Shown here: positions 17,612-28,614 of the stretch, in pieces
Layout: the number at the start of each line of letters is the position of its first letter
How positions within the stretch are numbered: position 1 is the stretch's first letter
Assembly (NCBI GenBank): GCA_035456105.1
Contig: DATIDV010000039.1
Coordinates: 11,142-75,141, forward strand
From: Viridibacterium sp035456105
GTDB lineage: Bacteria > Pseudomonadota > Gammaproteobacteria > Burkholderiales > Rhodocyclaceae
Reading direction: 5' to 3'
Length of the DNA: 64,000 bases
Position numbers and translations under genes: made by a program
Notes under the pieces: model-generated
Told to the model about the DNA's origin: nothing
The model's database searches: none
Seen by the model: the letters and a program-made list of their open reading frames with translations, nothing else

Positions 17612-20600
17612 ATGACCGACTCTGCCCCTTCGTCTTCCCCTACCGCGCCTTTGAACACGCTCCGCCCGCTCGACAAGACCGTCCTGCCAAAGCCGGGCCA
17701 GCGTCTGGACCTGCCCCTGCTGCACGGCTCGGCCGACGCAGCCGCACTGGCGCAGCTCGCCAGCACCGGGCAGAAGCTGCTGGTGATCACGGCCAATCCG
17801 CTCGACGCGCAACGCCTCAAGGAAGAGATCGCGTGGTTCGCTCCGGACGTGAAAGCGCACCTGCTGCCGGACTGGGAAACGCTGCCCTACGACAATTTCT
17901 CGCCGCACCAGGACCTGATCTCCGAGCGACTGGCGACGCTGCACGCCATCCAGCGCGGCGATTCCGACCTGACGCTGGTACCCGCCTCCACCGCGCTGTA
18001 CCGCATGGCGCCGCCCTCATACATGGCGGCCTACACCTTCTTCCTCAAGGCCAAGGCGAAGCTCAATCTGGAAGCATTGCGCAACCAGATGACCATCGCC
18101 GGTTATGACCATGTCACACAGGTGATCCGCCCCGGCGAATTCTCCGTACGTGGCGGCCTGATCGATCTGTTCCCCATGGGCGCGGCCATGCCGTACCGCA
18201 TTGACCTGTTCGATGACGAGATCGACACCATCCGCACCTTCGATCCGGACACGCAGCGCACGCTGTTCCCGGTACCCGAAATCCGCATGCTGCCGGCGCG
18301 CGAATTCCCGCTCGACGACAAGGCGCGCACCTCGTTCCGCCAGCGCTTCCGCGAAGCCTTCGAGGGCGACCCGACCAAGTCCGTCATCTACAAAGACATT
18401 TCGAACGGCATCGCCTCGCCGGGCATCGAGTATTACCTGACGCTGTTCTTCGAAGAGACGGCGACGATCTTCGATTACCTGCCGAAGGATGTCGTGCTGG
18501 TCACGCACAAGGATGTGCCGGCCGCCGTCGACGCTTTCTGGGTGGAAGCCAACAGCCGCTATCGCCTGATGGCGGGTGACCGCGCACGGCCACTGCTGCC
18601 ACCGGACCAGCTCTTCCTGCCCGCCGAGCAGTTCTTCACCGCGGCGAAGGTGTTGCCGCGTCTGGCCATCGGTGACGGTGCGGGCGGCATGCCAACGACA
18701 TCGCCGCTGCCCGACCTTGGTGTCGAGCGCAAGGCGACCGACCCGCTGCACAAGCTCAAGAACTATCTCAACAACTTCCCGTGGCGCGTGCTGGTAATGG
18801 CCGAGTCGGCGGGCCGTCAGCAGACCATCAACGAGTACTTCGGTGAGTACGGTCTCAAGCCTGAAGGCAGCGCAGATCTGAGTGGTTTCCTCGCGAGCGA
18901 CGCCAAGCTGGCGCTGTCAGTCGGCCCGCTCAGCAACGGCTTCGTACTGCCCGGCGCCAACATCGCCATCCTCACCGAGAACGAGCTGTACGCCACGCAA
19001 GCACGTCCGCGCAGCCGCGGCCGCGATGCACGCAAGGCTTCGGTGGAAGGCTGGCTCAAGGATCTTTCCGAACTCAAGGCGGGTGATCCCGTCGTGCACG
19101 CCAGCCACGGTATCGGCCGTTACCACGGCTTGATCCACATGGATCTTGGCGAGGGCGACACGGAATTCCTGCACCTGGAGTACGCAGAAGACACCAAGCT
19201 CTACGTGCCCGTATCCCAGCTGCATGTCATCACGCGCTATGCCGGCGCTGACCCAGAAGCTGTCCAGCTACACAAGCTGGGCAGTGGTCAATGGGAAAAG
19301 GCCAAGAAGAAAGCCGCCGCGCAGGTGCGCGACACGGCTGTCGAGTTGTTGCAGCTCTACGCGCAACGCGCGGCGCGACCTGGCCACAAGTTCGATTTCG
19401 CCCAGCACGATCTGGATGCGTTTGCGGAGGGCTTCGGCTTCGAGGAAACGGGCGACCAGCTCAGCGCCATCAATGCCGTCGTCGAAGACATGCGCTCGGG
19501 CCGACCGATGGATCGCCTCGTCTGCGGCGACGTCGGCTTCGGCAAGACCGAGGTCGCGCTGCGCGCCGCCTTCATCGCCATCTCGGATGGCAAGCAGGTT
19601 GCCGTGCTGTGTCCCACCACGCTACTCGCCGAGCAGCACTTCCAGACCTTCAGCGACCGCTTCGCCGACTGGCCGGTGAAGATCGCCGAGATTTCGCGTT
19701 TCCGTAGCGCCAAGGAACAGGCCGAAGCACTCGAGCTGCTGTCCGAAGGCAAGGTCGACATCCTCATCGGCACGCACCGTCTGCTGCAGAAGGACGTCGA
19801 GTTCAAGCAGCTGGGCCTCGTCATCATCGACGAGGAACACCGCTTTGGCGTGCGCCAGAAGGAAGCACTCAAGGCGCTGCGCAAGGACGTCGACATCCTC
19901 ACGCTTACCGCGACGCCGATCCCGCGCACGCTGGGCATGGCCATGGAAGGCCTGCGCGAGTTCTCCGTCATCGCCACTGCGCCGCAGAAGCGCCTCTCCA
20001 TCAAGACCTTCGTGCAAGGCTGGTCGAAGGGCGTCGTGCGCGAAGCCGTGCTGCGCGAATTCAAGCGCGGCGGCCAGGTGTACTTCCTGCACAACGAGGT
20101 CGACACCATCGAGAACATGCGCGAGACGCTGACCGAGCTGCTGCCGGAAGCGCGCATCGTCGTCGGCCACGGCCAGTTGCCGGAACGCGAGCTGGAACGC
20201 GTGATGAAGGACTTCACCACGCAGCGTGCCAATCTGCTGCTGTGTACGACCATCATCGAGACAGGTATCAACATCCCGACGGCGAATACCATCGTCATCA
20301 ACCGCGCCGATCGTTTCGGCCTCGCGCAGTTGCATCAGTTGCGCGGCCGTGTCGGCCGTTCACACCATCAGGCCTACGCCTACCTGCTCACCGATGCCGG
20401 CGTGAAGCCAAGCGCCAACGCGCAGAAGCGTCTCGAAGCCATCACCATGATGGAAGACCTCGGCTCCGGCTTCTTCCTTGCCATGCACGATCTGGAAATC
20501 CGCGGTGCGGGCGAAGTGCTCGGCGACTCGCAGTCCGGCGAAATCCAGCAGGTCGGCTTCTCGCTCTACACGCAGATGCTCAAGCGTGCCGTGAAGGCCC

Positions 20601-21073
20601 TGCAGAGCGGCAAGGATGTCGATCTTGCACAGCCACTCGATGCGGTATCGGAAATCAATCTGCACACACCCGCCCTGCTGCCCAACGCCTATTGCAGTGA
20701 CGTGCAGGAACGCCTCACGCTCTACAAGCGCATGGCCAATGCCGATAGCGCGGAAGAGCTGCAGGACATCCAGGAGGAGCTGATCGACCGCTTCGGCGAA
20801 ATGCCGGCGCAGACACAGGCGCTCATCGAAACGCATCGCTTGCGCATAGCGTCGAAGCCATTCGGTATTACGAAGATCGAAGCATCGGAGAGCCGCATCA
20901 ATCTGCAGTTCGAACCGAACCCGCCGATCGAGCCGATCAAGATCATCCAGCTGATCCAGAAGAACAAAAACTACAAACTTAACGGGCAAGACAAGCTGTC
21001 GGTGACGGTTTACTCGGCGACGCTGAAGGACCGCGTGGCGCGCGTACGCGATGTTCTCAAGGCCCTTAGCTAG
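17612..21073 (+). CDS. mfd: Transcription-repair coupling factor
   Basis: The 1153-residue protein (E. coli Mfd is 1148) removes RNA polymerase stalled at DNA lesions and recruits UvrA. It has an N-terminal UvrB-like module (about 1-350), an RNA-polymerase interaction domain (HASHGIGRYHGL near residue 505), RecG-like translocase domains with Walker A GDVGFGKTEVA and DEEH box IIDEEHRFG, and a C-terminal TRCF domain (about 1000-1100). The frame stays open upstream to 17420, but the ATG at 17612 (MTDSAPSSS) gives the normal length; the added segment contains no domain. Confidence 0.97.
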   Translation: MTDSAPSSSPTAPLNTLRPLDKTVLPKPGQRLDLPLLHGSADAAALAQLASTGQKLLVITANPLDAQRLKEEIAWFAPDVKAHLLPDWETLPYDNFSPHQDLISERLATLHAIQRGDSDLTLVPASTALYRMAPPSYMAAYTFFLKAKAKLNLEALRNQMTIAGYDHVTQVIRPGEFSVRGGLIDLFPMGAAMPYRIDLFDDEIDTIRTFDPDTQRTLFPVPEIRMLPAREFPLDDKARTSFRQRFREAFEGDPTKSVIYKDISNGIASPGIEYYLTLFFEETATIFDYLPKDVVLVTHKDVPAAVDAFWVEANSRYRLMAGDRARPLLPPDQLFLPAEQFFTAAKVLPRLAIGDGAGGMPTTSPLPDLGVERKATDPLHKLKNYLNNFPWRVLVMAESAGRQQTINEYFGEYGLKPEGSADLSGFLASDAKLALSVGPLSNGFVLPGANIAILTENELYATQARPRSRGRDARKASVEGWLKDLSELKAGDPVVHASHGIGRYHGLIHMDLGEGDTEFLHLEYAEDTKLYVPVSQLHVITRYAGADPEAVQLHKLGSGQWEKAKKKAAAQVRDTAVELLQLYAQRAARPGHKFDFAQHDLDAFAEGFGFEETGDQLSAINAVVEDMRSGRPMDRLVCGDVGFGKTEVALRAAFIAISDGKQVAVLCPTTLLAEQHFQTFSDRFADWPVKIAEISRFRSAKEQAEALELLSEGKVDILIGTHRLLQKDVEFKQLGLVIIDEEHRFGVRQKEALKALRKDVDILTLTATPIPRTLGMAMEGLREFSVIATAPQKRLSIKTFVQGWSKGVVREAVLREFKRGGQVYFLHNEVDTIENMRETLTELLPEARIVVGHGQLPERELERVMKDFTTQRANLLLCTTIIETGINIPTANTIVINRADRFGLAQLHQLRGRVGRSHHQAYAYLLTDAGVKPSANAQKRLEAITMMEDLGSGFFLAMHDLEIRGAGEVLGDSQSGEIQQVGFSLYTQMLKRAVKALQSGKDVDLAQPLDAVSEINLHTPALLPNAYCSDVQERLTLYKRMANADSAEELQDIQEELIDRFGEMPAQTQALIETHRLRIASKPFGITKIEASESRINLQFEPNPPIEPIKIIQLIQKNKNYKLNGQDKLSVTVYSATLKDRVARVRDVLKALS

Positions 21074-21085
21074 TCACGTTCTTTG

Positions 21086-21577
21086 ATGCAAAACCAGAAG
21101 CACGGCACGATGATCGTGATCAGGAAAGCCAGAGCTGCGGACGCGAATTCAATACAGGATCTATACCGAGCGCTCGTGAACAATCCGCAGGTGAGGGTGC
21201 TGCCAGAGCGAGTGGAACAGCTGGCGGATGCCGCCGCCACTGCGCTGTTGATCGCCGAACGAGACGGAGATGTCGTCGGTACCGCGCTTGTATCCTTTTG
21301 CGCGGATGTGATGTTTCAAGCTCAGCCCTTCGCCGTCGTGGAGAATTTCATCGTGAACGCCAACTGCCGCAAATGCGGTATTGGCTCGGCGTTGATGCGT
21401 GAGGTCGAGCAGTACTGCCTCGCGGTTGATTGCTCGAAGAGCATGTTGCTCAGCTCATCAGAACGGGTTGTGGCACATGAATTTTTCACAAAAGCCGGCT
21501 TCTCGGGATCGGTAAAACAAGGCTTCGTCAAATATCGAAGACAGTTCTCGACCAGCCACGATACCGGTCCGGACTAG
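21086..21577 (+). CDS. GNAT-family N-acetyltransferase
   Basis: About 163 residues with a GNAT fold: strand/helix IVIRKARAADANSIQDLYR, central strands with FAVVENFIVNANCRKCGIGSALM, where RKCGIGSA is the acetyl-CoA pyrophosphate loop, and a C-terminal FFTKAGFSG. It would transfer an acetyl group from acetyl-CoA to an unknown amine. It starts about 13 bases after mfd, and no strong ribosome site is seen; ATG 21086 or the ATG at 21110 could be the start. Its codon use and lower GC differ from mfd, which may indicate a recent arrival. Confidence 0.82.
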   Translation: MQNQKHGTMIVIRKARAADANSIQDLYRALVNNPQVRVLPERVEQLADAAATALLIAERDGDVVGTALVSFCADVMFQAQPFAVVENFIVNANCRKCGIGSALMREVEQYCLAVDCSKSMLLSSSERVVAHEFFTKAGFSGSVKQGFVKYRRQFSTSHDTGPD

Positions 21578-21676
21578 TTAGAATAGCCCTTCACAGGTCC
21601 TTCATGGCGATTTTCTACGGGGCATTGCTCGCTGCACGCTGTGCCCGTTTGAGCACATCATCGATCGCATTTGCTT

Positions 21677-21708
21677 AAAGAAATGCGCCGGCATTACAGA
21701 TGCGGCGC
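21677..21708 (-). terminator. Probable terminator of the sugar ABC/epimerase operon
   Basis: On the minus strand the stem GCGCCG-CAT / ATG-(bulge)-CGGCGC is followed by ATTTCTTT. It lies about 60 bases past the epimerase stop. Confidence 0.5.
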
Positions 21709-21766
21709 CAAGCAACTCAACGTAAATCAGTCCCACGGCCTGCGATGGGAAAGTTCAGATCGCCGA

Positions 21767-22705
21767 TCAGGACGTCGATGCCTGATTGGGCATTTCCGGC
21801 ACTAGCGAAAACCGGACGTCGAGACTTTCGCCGGGTGCGAGAACGTGGCCACCGATTTGCGCCTGGGGCAGATGCTGCAGATTGGGCCAGTCCGTGCAAT
21901 TGCTGACACCTTCGATGCAGAAGTGATCCTTGTCATCTGGCGAATAAAGCACGAAGAAGTCGAGCGGCGACTCCGCTGTCAATGTCATCTGCATCTTCTC
22001 GTGCGGCCATTCAACGCGTGCGCTGCGTCGCCAACCGATGAAATTGTTGTCGCGCACAAGCGGCGCCAGCAGCGTGCCTCGACGCAAGTCGTCAAGAAAT
22101 GTCGGCTGTGACAGTTGTGTCGGCATCACTTCGTGATCGCCTTCCCACATCGATTCGACGTCGACCTGCAAGCGCGTACCGGGCCGGTGCAACACGTAAG
22201 GGTGATGCCCCAATCCCACGGGCATCGCTTCGCTGCTGCGATTGGTGATCTGCAGGCTGACGTGCAGAGCCCCGTTTTCAAGACGATAGGTCTGCTCCGC
22301 CACGAAGGGCCAGGGCCAATCGCCACCAGCGTGCTCCATGCGCAGGGTTGCCGAGGTAGCGCTCTGCGCGACACACTGCCAGGGGCGCTGCCAGGCGAAA
22401 CCATGCAACGCATGTGGCTCGGCTACGTTCAAGGGCAGCTGCACCGTGCGCCCGCGAAATGTGAATCGGCCATGCCGGATGCGATTGCAAAAGGGCAGCA
22501 AGGGATAGCTCGCCATGCCGGTCGGCAGACGTGACTCTAGCGCCGCACTGCTTGCTGGCCGCAACCAGTCGAAGCGCTTGCCGTCCTGCACACAGTAGTA
22601 AGCCGCAATGGCACCACCAATGGCAGGCGCGAGTTCAAGCGTGGTATTGCCTTCATGCAGGCTGATGCGGCCAAGATCCTGCGGCCAGACCACATTCACC
22701 GTCAT
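21767..22705 (-). CDS. Aldose 1-epimerase (mutarotase) family protein
   Basis: 312 residues of the galactose mutarotase beta-sandwich. Family histidines are in HALHGFAWQRPW and GLGHHPY, and a probable catalytic Glu is in FCIEGVSN. It interconverts anomers of free sugars in the cytoplasm. Its start overlaps the YjfF-like permease stop by four bases, so it is the last gene of the transporter operon. A mutarotase paired with a furanose-selecting transporter would bring the imported sugar to the anomer used by the dehydrogenase. Confidence 0.9.
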   Translation of the reverse strand: MTVNVVWPQDLGRISLHEGNTTLELAPAIGGAIAAYYCVQDGKRFDWLRPASSAALESRLPTGMASYPLLPFCNRIRHGRFTFRGRTVQLPLNVAEPHALHGFAWQRPWQCVAQSATSATLRMEHAGGDWPWPFVAEQTYRLENGALHVSLQITNRSSEAMPVGLGHHPYVLHRPGTRLQVDVESMWEGDHEVMPTQLSQPTFLDDLRRGTLLAPLVRDNNFIGWRRSARVEWPHEKMQMTLTAESPLDFFVLYSPDDKDHFCIEGVSNCTDWPNLQHLPQAQIGGHVLAPGESLDVRFSLVPEMPNQASTS

Positions 22706-23817
22706 GCCTGATTGCCCTGCGGCGCTGCGAACACGGGCGAGCTCATCGGTGCGGCGTGCGACGAAACGACAACGGGCTGCACGGTCTTGTCAGCTGCGGA
22801 TTTCGCTTCAGAAAGCTTGCCGCTGGCATTGCCACCGCCACGCTTGTCTGCCGCAGCGCGATGTTCGATGACACGCTGAAGCACGCAGAACACGCACAGC
22901 AATATGCCGATGGCAATCTTCGTCCACCACGCACTGAGGCTTCCGTCAAAAGTAATCAGGGTCTGGATGAGGCCGAGGATGAGCACACCGAACACCGTGC
23001 CGATCATGTAACCCGCTCCGCCGCTGAGCAGCGTACCGCCTATGACGGCGGCTGCGATCGCATCCAGCTCCATACCCTGCGCGTGCAGACCGTAGCCGGA
23101 CAACATGTAGAAGGTAAAGATCACGCCGGCCAGTGCGGAGCAGAAACCACTTAGGGTATAGACCAGCACCCGCGTGCGCGCGACCGGCAAGCCCATCAGC
23201 AGGGCCGAGCGTTCGTTGCCACCAATGGCGTAAACATTGCGACCGAAGCTCGTGAAATGCGCGATGAAAACTGCCAGCGCGACCACGCCCAGCGCGATGA
23301 TCACATTCCACGAAATGAACAACTCGCCCCAGAGTTCGATGCGATGCTGCGAGATCGCCGTATAGAGCGGTTCATTGATCGTGATCGTATCAATGCTCAG
23401 CAGATAGCAAAGCCCGCGAGCGAGGAACATGCCCGCCAGCGTGACGATAAAGGCCTGCAGCTTGAAGTAGTGGATGACCGCGCCCATCACCGCGCCGAAC
23501 CCTGCGCCAAGCACAAGCACCAGCGGAATCACAGCAAACGGCGACCAGTGATGATGCTCGATCAGCACTGCGGAAATCATCGTCGTCAGCGCGATAACCG
23601 AACCCACGGACAGATCGATGCCGCCGGAAAGAATCACGAAAGTCATGCCCATGGCTGTGACTATCAGAAAGGCATTGTCGATGAACAGATTAAGGAAGAC
23701 CTGTGCGCTGAAGTTGTAGGCGAACGTACCGCTGCCGAACATCAACACAAACAGGACCATCGTGACGATCATCGGCACGCGCTGCAGATTGATCCTGCGT
23801 CTGGCCGCCCCGCTCAT
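22702..23817 (-). CDS. yjfF: Sugar ABC transporter permease, YjfF type
   Basis: A 371-residue BPD_transp_2 permease with about nine to ten helices, containing the family sequence GMTFVILSGGIDLSVGSV. The last 50 residues form a hydrophilic Ala/Ser/Lys tail not usual for the family. The start at 23817 overlaps the ytfT-like stop (ATGA). An upstream in-frame extension to 24000 would lie inside that gene and is rejected. It should pair with the permease at 23814-24869 as a heterodimer. Confidence 0.92.
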   Translation of the reverse strand: MSGAARRRINLQRVPMIVTMVLFVLMFGSGTFAYNFSAQVFLNLFIDNAFLIVTAMGMTFVILSGGIDLSVGSVIALTTMISAVLIEHHHWSPFAVIPLVLVLGAGFGAVMGAVIHYFKLQAFIVTLAGMFLARGLCYLLSIDTITINEPLYTAISQHRIELWGELFISWNVIIALGVVALAVFIAHFTSFGRNVYAIGGNERSALLMGLPVARTRVLVYTLSGFCSALAGVIFTFYMLSGYGLHAQGMELDAIAAAVIGGTLLSGGAGYMIGTVFGVLILGLIQTLITFDGSLSAWWTKIAIGILLCVFCVLQRVIEHRAAADKRGGGNASGKLSEAKSAADKTVQPVVVSSHAAPMSSPVFAAPQGNQA

Positions 23818-24865
23818 GCCTCTGCTCCCAGTGCAGTGCCACGACGAAACACCATTGCGCGAAAGGCACTCGACTGCATCAGGCACACTGCGAAGACGAC
23901 GATTGCCTTGACGACGAGATTCACTTCCGGCGGTACGCCTATGGAATAAATTGTATAGGTCAGGGTCTGGATGATCAGCGCACCGATCACGCTGCCCCAC
24001 AGGTTGTAACGCCCACCCGCCAGCGAAGTGCCACCCAGTGTCACGGCAAGAATGGCATCAAGCTCAAGCAGCAGGCCGGCGTTATTGCCGTCCGCGCTCT
24101 TCACGTTGGAGCTGATGATGAGCCCCGCGATGCCCGCACACACCCCGCAGAAGGTATAGACCCAGAAGGTCAGTGCGCGCGCGTTGAGCCCCGCCAGACG
24201 CGACGCCACGGGGTTGACGCCCACGGACTGGATGAACAACTGCAGCGCAGTGAAGCGCGTCAGGCCAAGCAGGATCGCCAGCACAAACGCAACGATGAAT
24301 AACGAAAACGGCAGGCCAAACAGATAACCGCTGCCGAGGAAGAAGTACGGAGGGTAGTACACCGTAACGATCTGCCCATCGGTGAGGAGCTGCGCAATGC
24401 CGCGCCCCGCCACCATGAGGATCAGCGTGGCGATGATGGGCTGCATCGATAGGCCCGCCACCAACGCACCGTTCCACATGCCGCACAGGCCGGCCACAAC
24501 CACGGCGGTGAGCAGCGCAAGCACCATCGGAAACTTGCTGATGTAAACCGGCGCGCCGTTCTCGATGACCAGCGTGCCGCCGATCATCGTCGCCGCCACG
24601 GCCGCCGAAATCGCCACGACAGCACCGACGGAAATGTCGATGCCACGCACGGCGATCACCAGGGTCATACCCAGAGACACCAGCATCAGTGGTGCGGCGC
24701 GATTGGCAATATCAACCAGCGCGCCGAACAGATGACCATCACGGCTGCCGACATGCAGGAAACCGGGATTGACGAAGCAATCGACGATGATGATCGCAAG
24801 CAAGGTGAGCAGTGGCCACACCAGCGAATGACGCCGCAGTTCAAGTATTGCTCGCGGGCCGCGCC

Positions 24866-24869
<4 letters not shown>
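23814..24869 (-). CDS. ytfT: Sugar ABC transporter permease, YtfT type
   Basis: A 351-residue inner-membrane permease of the ribose/galactofuranose group, with VSLGMTLVIAVRGIDISVGAV and several further helices. It forms the channel with the YjfF-like partner and is driven by the ATPase encoded immediately upstream, whose stop overlaps this start (ATGA). The gene order binding protein, ATPase, permease, permease is that of E. coli ytfQRT-yjfF. Confidence 0.92.
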
Positions 24870-26395
<1,526 letters not shown>

Positions 26396-26462
26396 GTCTG
26401 CCTCTCACTTTGTAAGAGCCGCTCTGCGGCGGCCTTGCGAACCTCACAATCACCACCTGCAC

Positions 26463-26544
26463 CGTCGTTCCCGCGGAAGCGGGAATCCAGTGACGTCGGC
26501 ACGTGCCCTGACGACGCTGGACTCCCGCTTGCGCGGGAATGACG
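26463..26544. repeat. Inverted pair of REP-like palindromes between ytfQ- and ytfR-type genes
   Basis: Two 28-base units face each other: 26463-26490 (core TTCCCGCGGAAGCGGGAAT) and 26517-26544 (core ACTCCCGCTTGCGCGGGAAT). They match as reverse complements with only a few differences. Each is itself palindromic. This TCATTCCCGCG...CGGGAATCC type is a widespread dispersed repeat in proteobacteria. In the mRNA the 82 bases could fold into one long hairpin. Confidence 0.8.
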
Positions 26545-26593
26545 CAGTTGCTGAGCGTTGCGCTATCAGCGTCAGCCGCGCAGCACCGAACGC

Positions 26594-27562
26594 TCAATAC
26601 TTCCGCGACGGAAACTCTTTGGCCGCAACTTCCATCGGGAAGATGCTTTCCTGCGTCACGATGCGCTTCGGCACGCTCTCGCCCGCCTTGACCTTCTTGA
26701 CCACGTCCATCAGCTGCGGGCCCAGCAATGGGCTGCACTCCACTGTCACGTTGAGCTTGCCTGCGATCATGGCCTCGAATGCACCCTTCACGCCATCGAT
26801 GGAAACGATGATGATGTCCTTGCCCGGCTTCATGCCAGCTTCTTCGATGGCCTGAATGGCACCGATGGCCATGTCATCGTTATGCGCAAACAGAACATTG
26901 ATCTTCTTACCCTCGGCCTTGAGGAAAGCTTCCATCACTTCCTTGCCCTTGGCGCGCGTGAAGTCACCCGTCTGTGAGCGAATCACCTTGAGCTTCGCAT
27001 TGCTCTTGATGATCTCTTCGAAGCCTTTCTTGCGGTCGATCGCCGGCGCCGAACCCACCGTGCCCTGTAACTCGACGATATTCACGTCGCCCGTGGCATC
27101 CTTGAACTTGTCGACCACCCAGCGCCCGGCCTTGCGGCCTTCTTCCGTGAAGTCGGACCCGATGAAGGAGACATATAGCGAGTCATCCTTCACGTCGACG
27201 GAACGGTCAGTCAGCACCACCGGAATCTTGGCGGCCTTGGCTTCTTTAAGCACGGTCTCCCAGCCTGACTCCACGACAGGCGAGAAGGCGATGACATCAA
27301 CCTTCTGCGCGATGAAGGAACGGATCGCCTTGATCTGGTTCTCCTGCTTCTGCTGCGCGTCGGAGAACTTCAAGTCAAAGCCTGCCTTCTTCGCTGCATC
27401 CTTGATGGAGACGGTATTGGCAGAGCGCCATTCGCTCTCCGCACCCACTTGCGAGAAACCCAGCGTGATCTTCTTGTCGGCGGCGAATACGCCCGGTGCA
27501 GACAAGGCAAACAGCGATGTCATCAAAAGGCTGATGACAGCAGTACGGCGGTGAATCAACAT
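26594..27562 (-). CDS. ytfQ: Sugar ABC transporter periplasmic binding protein, YtfQ type
   Basis: A 322-residue type I periplasmic binding protein with a signal peptide (cleavage probably after APGVFA, about residue 26). The mature part matches YtfQ closely in pattern (ITLGFSQVGAESEWR, QQKQENQIKAIRSF, VELQGTVGSAPAIDRKKGF, RSQTGDFTRAKGKEVM). YtfQ-type proteins prefer furanose forms of galactose or arabinose. The ATG at 27562 follows an excellent AAAGGAGGT site; upstream in-frame sequence is not signal-like. The neighbouring pentonate genes make L-arabinose or a related sugar the likely substrate. Confidence 0.93.
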   Translation of the reverse strand: MLIHRRTAVISLLMTSLFALSAPGVFAADKKITLGFSQVGAESEWRSANTVSIKDAAKKAGFDLKFSDAQQKQENQIKAIRSFIAQKVDVIAFSPVVESGWETVLKEAKAAKIPVVLTDRSVDVKDDSLYVSFIGSDFTEEGRKAGRWVVDKFKDATGDVNIVELQGTVGSAPAIDRKKGFEEIIKSNAKLKVIRSQTGDFTRAKGKEVMEAFLKAEGKKINVLFAHNDDMAIGAIQAIEEAGMKPGKDIIIVSIDGVKGAFEAMIAGKLNVTVECSPLLGPQLMDVVKKVKAGESVPKRIVTQESIFPMEVAAKEFPSRKY

Positions 27563-27711
27563 GGTGATACCTCCTTTGCTATGGTTATCGCGGCATACGT
27601 TGATGCCGTCTCTCCGTCCCACAGATGCGAGACTGTTTGCGCTGCTTGAAGCCTTGCTGCCTGATGCTGATTGCTGGTTCTTGAACCCAGGTCCTGCCAA
27701 GGGCTGTCACG

Positions 27712-28614
27712 CTATCCCGCAAAGCGATTCGCGGGCAAGCCGTGAATACCCGGTATTTCTATCGAGAACAGGCCGCCTGCGAGTGGCTGCTGCAGTCGCG
27801 CCGCTTCGTCGAGCTTGTGCGTAGCCGTAGTGATGAACAGCGTGCTCAGGCCACGCCCGCCGAATGTGCAACTCGTCACGTTGCTGACCGGTAATTCGAT
27901 ACTGCGCTCGGCCGTACCGTCGGCCAGGTGACGCACGACCTTGCCGCCGCCGAAGCGTGCGATCCACAGGCCGCCCTGCGCATCCGTCGTCATGCCGTCC
28001 GGGTAGCCGTCATCTGCATCAATCTGCAGAAACAGGCGGCGATTGGCGAGCCCGCCAGTGCGCACATCAAAATCATAGGCATAGACGCGGCCGGCTGCCG
28101 TGTCATTGTGGTACATCGTGCGCCCGTCCAGCGACCAGGCCGGTCCATTGCTGACGGCATAGCCGCCCTCAATATGCGTGCAGCTGCCGTCCGCATCGAA
28201 GCGGTAGAGGCTGCCCGTCGGCTGTTCGCAGTCGAAATCCATGGTGCCTGCCCAGAAACGGCCGGCCGCATCAACCTTGCCATCGTTGAAGCGGTTGCCG
28301 TGCAACTCCGGTTCGGGATCATGCAGGCGTGTGAGCGCTGAATGTACGGTATCGAAATAGGCGAAGCCCGACTTGAGCGTAACGATCAGGCTTCCTGCAC
28401 TGTCCACGCGTTCGCGCTCGGCCACCGCACAGATGTACTCATGGAAAACCCAGCTGCGCTGCTCTCCGCTTTCGGGCGTGTAGCGATGCAACTGACAGCC
28501 CAGGATGTCCGTCCAGTACAGCGCCTGTTCGCGCTCAGACCAAAGAGGTCCCTCGCCCAGACGGGCGCCCAAGGGCCAGATACAACGAACGGCAGCGAGC
28601 GAGGAAGGCATCAT
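27712..28614 (-). CDS. SMP-30/gluconolactonase-type sugar lactonase
   Basis: A 300-residue six-bladed propeller of the SMP-30/regucalcin family. Metal-binding Glu is in LGEGPLW, Asn in NRFNDGKVDAAGRFW, Asn in SNGPAWS, and Asp in DGYPDGMT. It hydrolyses the aldonolactone formed by the sugar dehydrogenase to the open acid. Its ATG overlaps the TGA of the dehydratase gene by one base (TGATG), so the two steps are translationally coupled. Homologues act on L-arabinono- or D-xylono-lactone; the sequence alone does not say which. Confidence 0.9.
   Translation of the reverse strand: MMPSSLAAVRCIWPLGARLGEGPLWSEREQALYWTDILGCQLHRYTPESGEQRSWVFHEYICAVAERERVDSAGSLIVTLKSGFAYFDTVHSALTRLHDPEPELHGNRFNDGKVDAAGRFWAGTMDFDCEQPTGSLYRFDADGSCTHIEGGYAVSNGPAWSLDGRTMYHNDTAAGRVYAYDFDVRTGGLANRRLFLQIDADDGYPDGMTTDAQGGLWIARFGGGKVVRHLADGTAERSIELPVSNVTSCTFGGRGLSTLFITTATHKLDEAARLQQPLAGGLFSIEIPGIHGLPANRFAG

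Noticed and set aside
26463..26544. Insertion sequence remnant
   Set aside because: The palindromes are of the dispersed REP-like kind. No transposase fragment or target duplication is visible.
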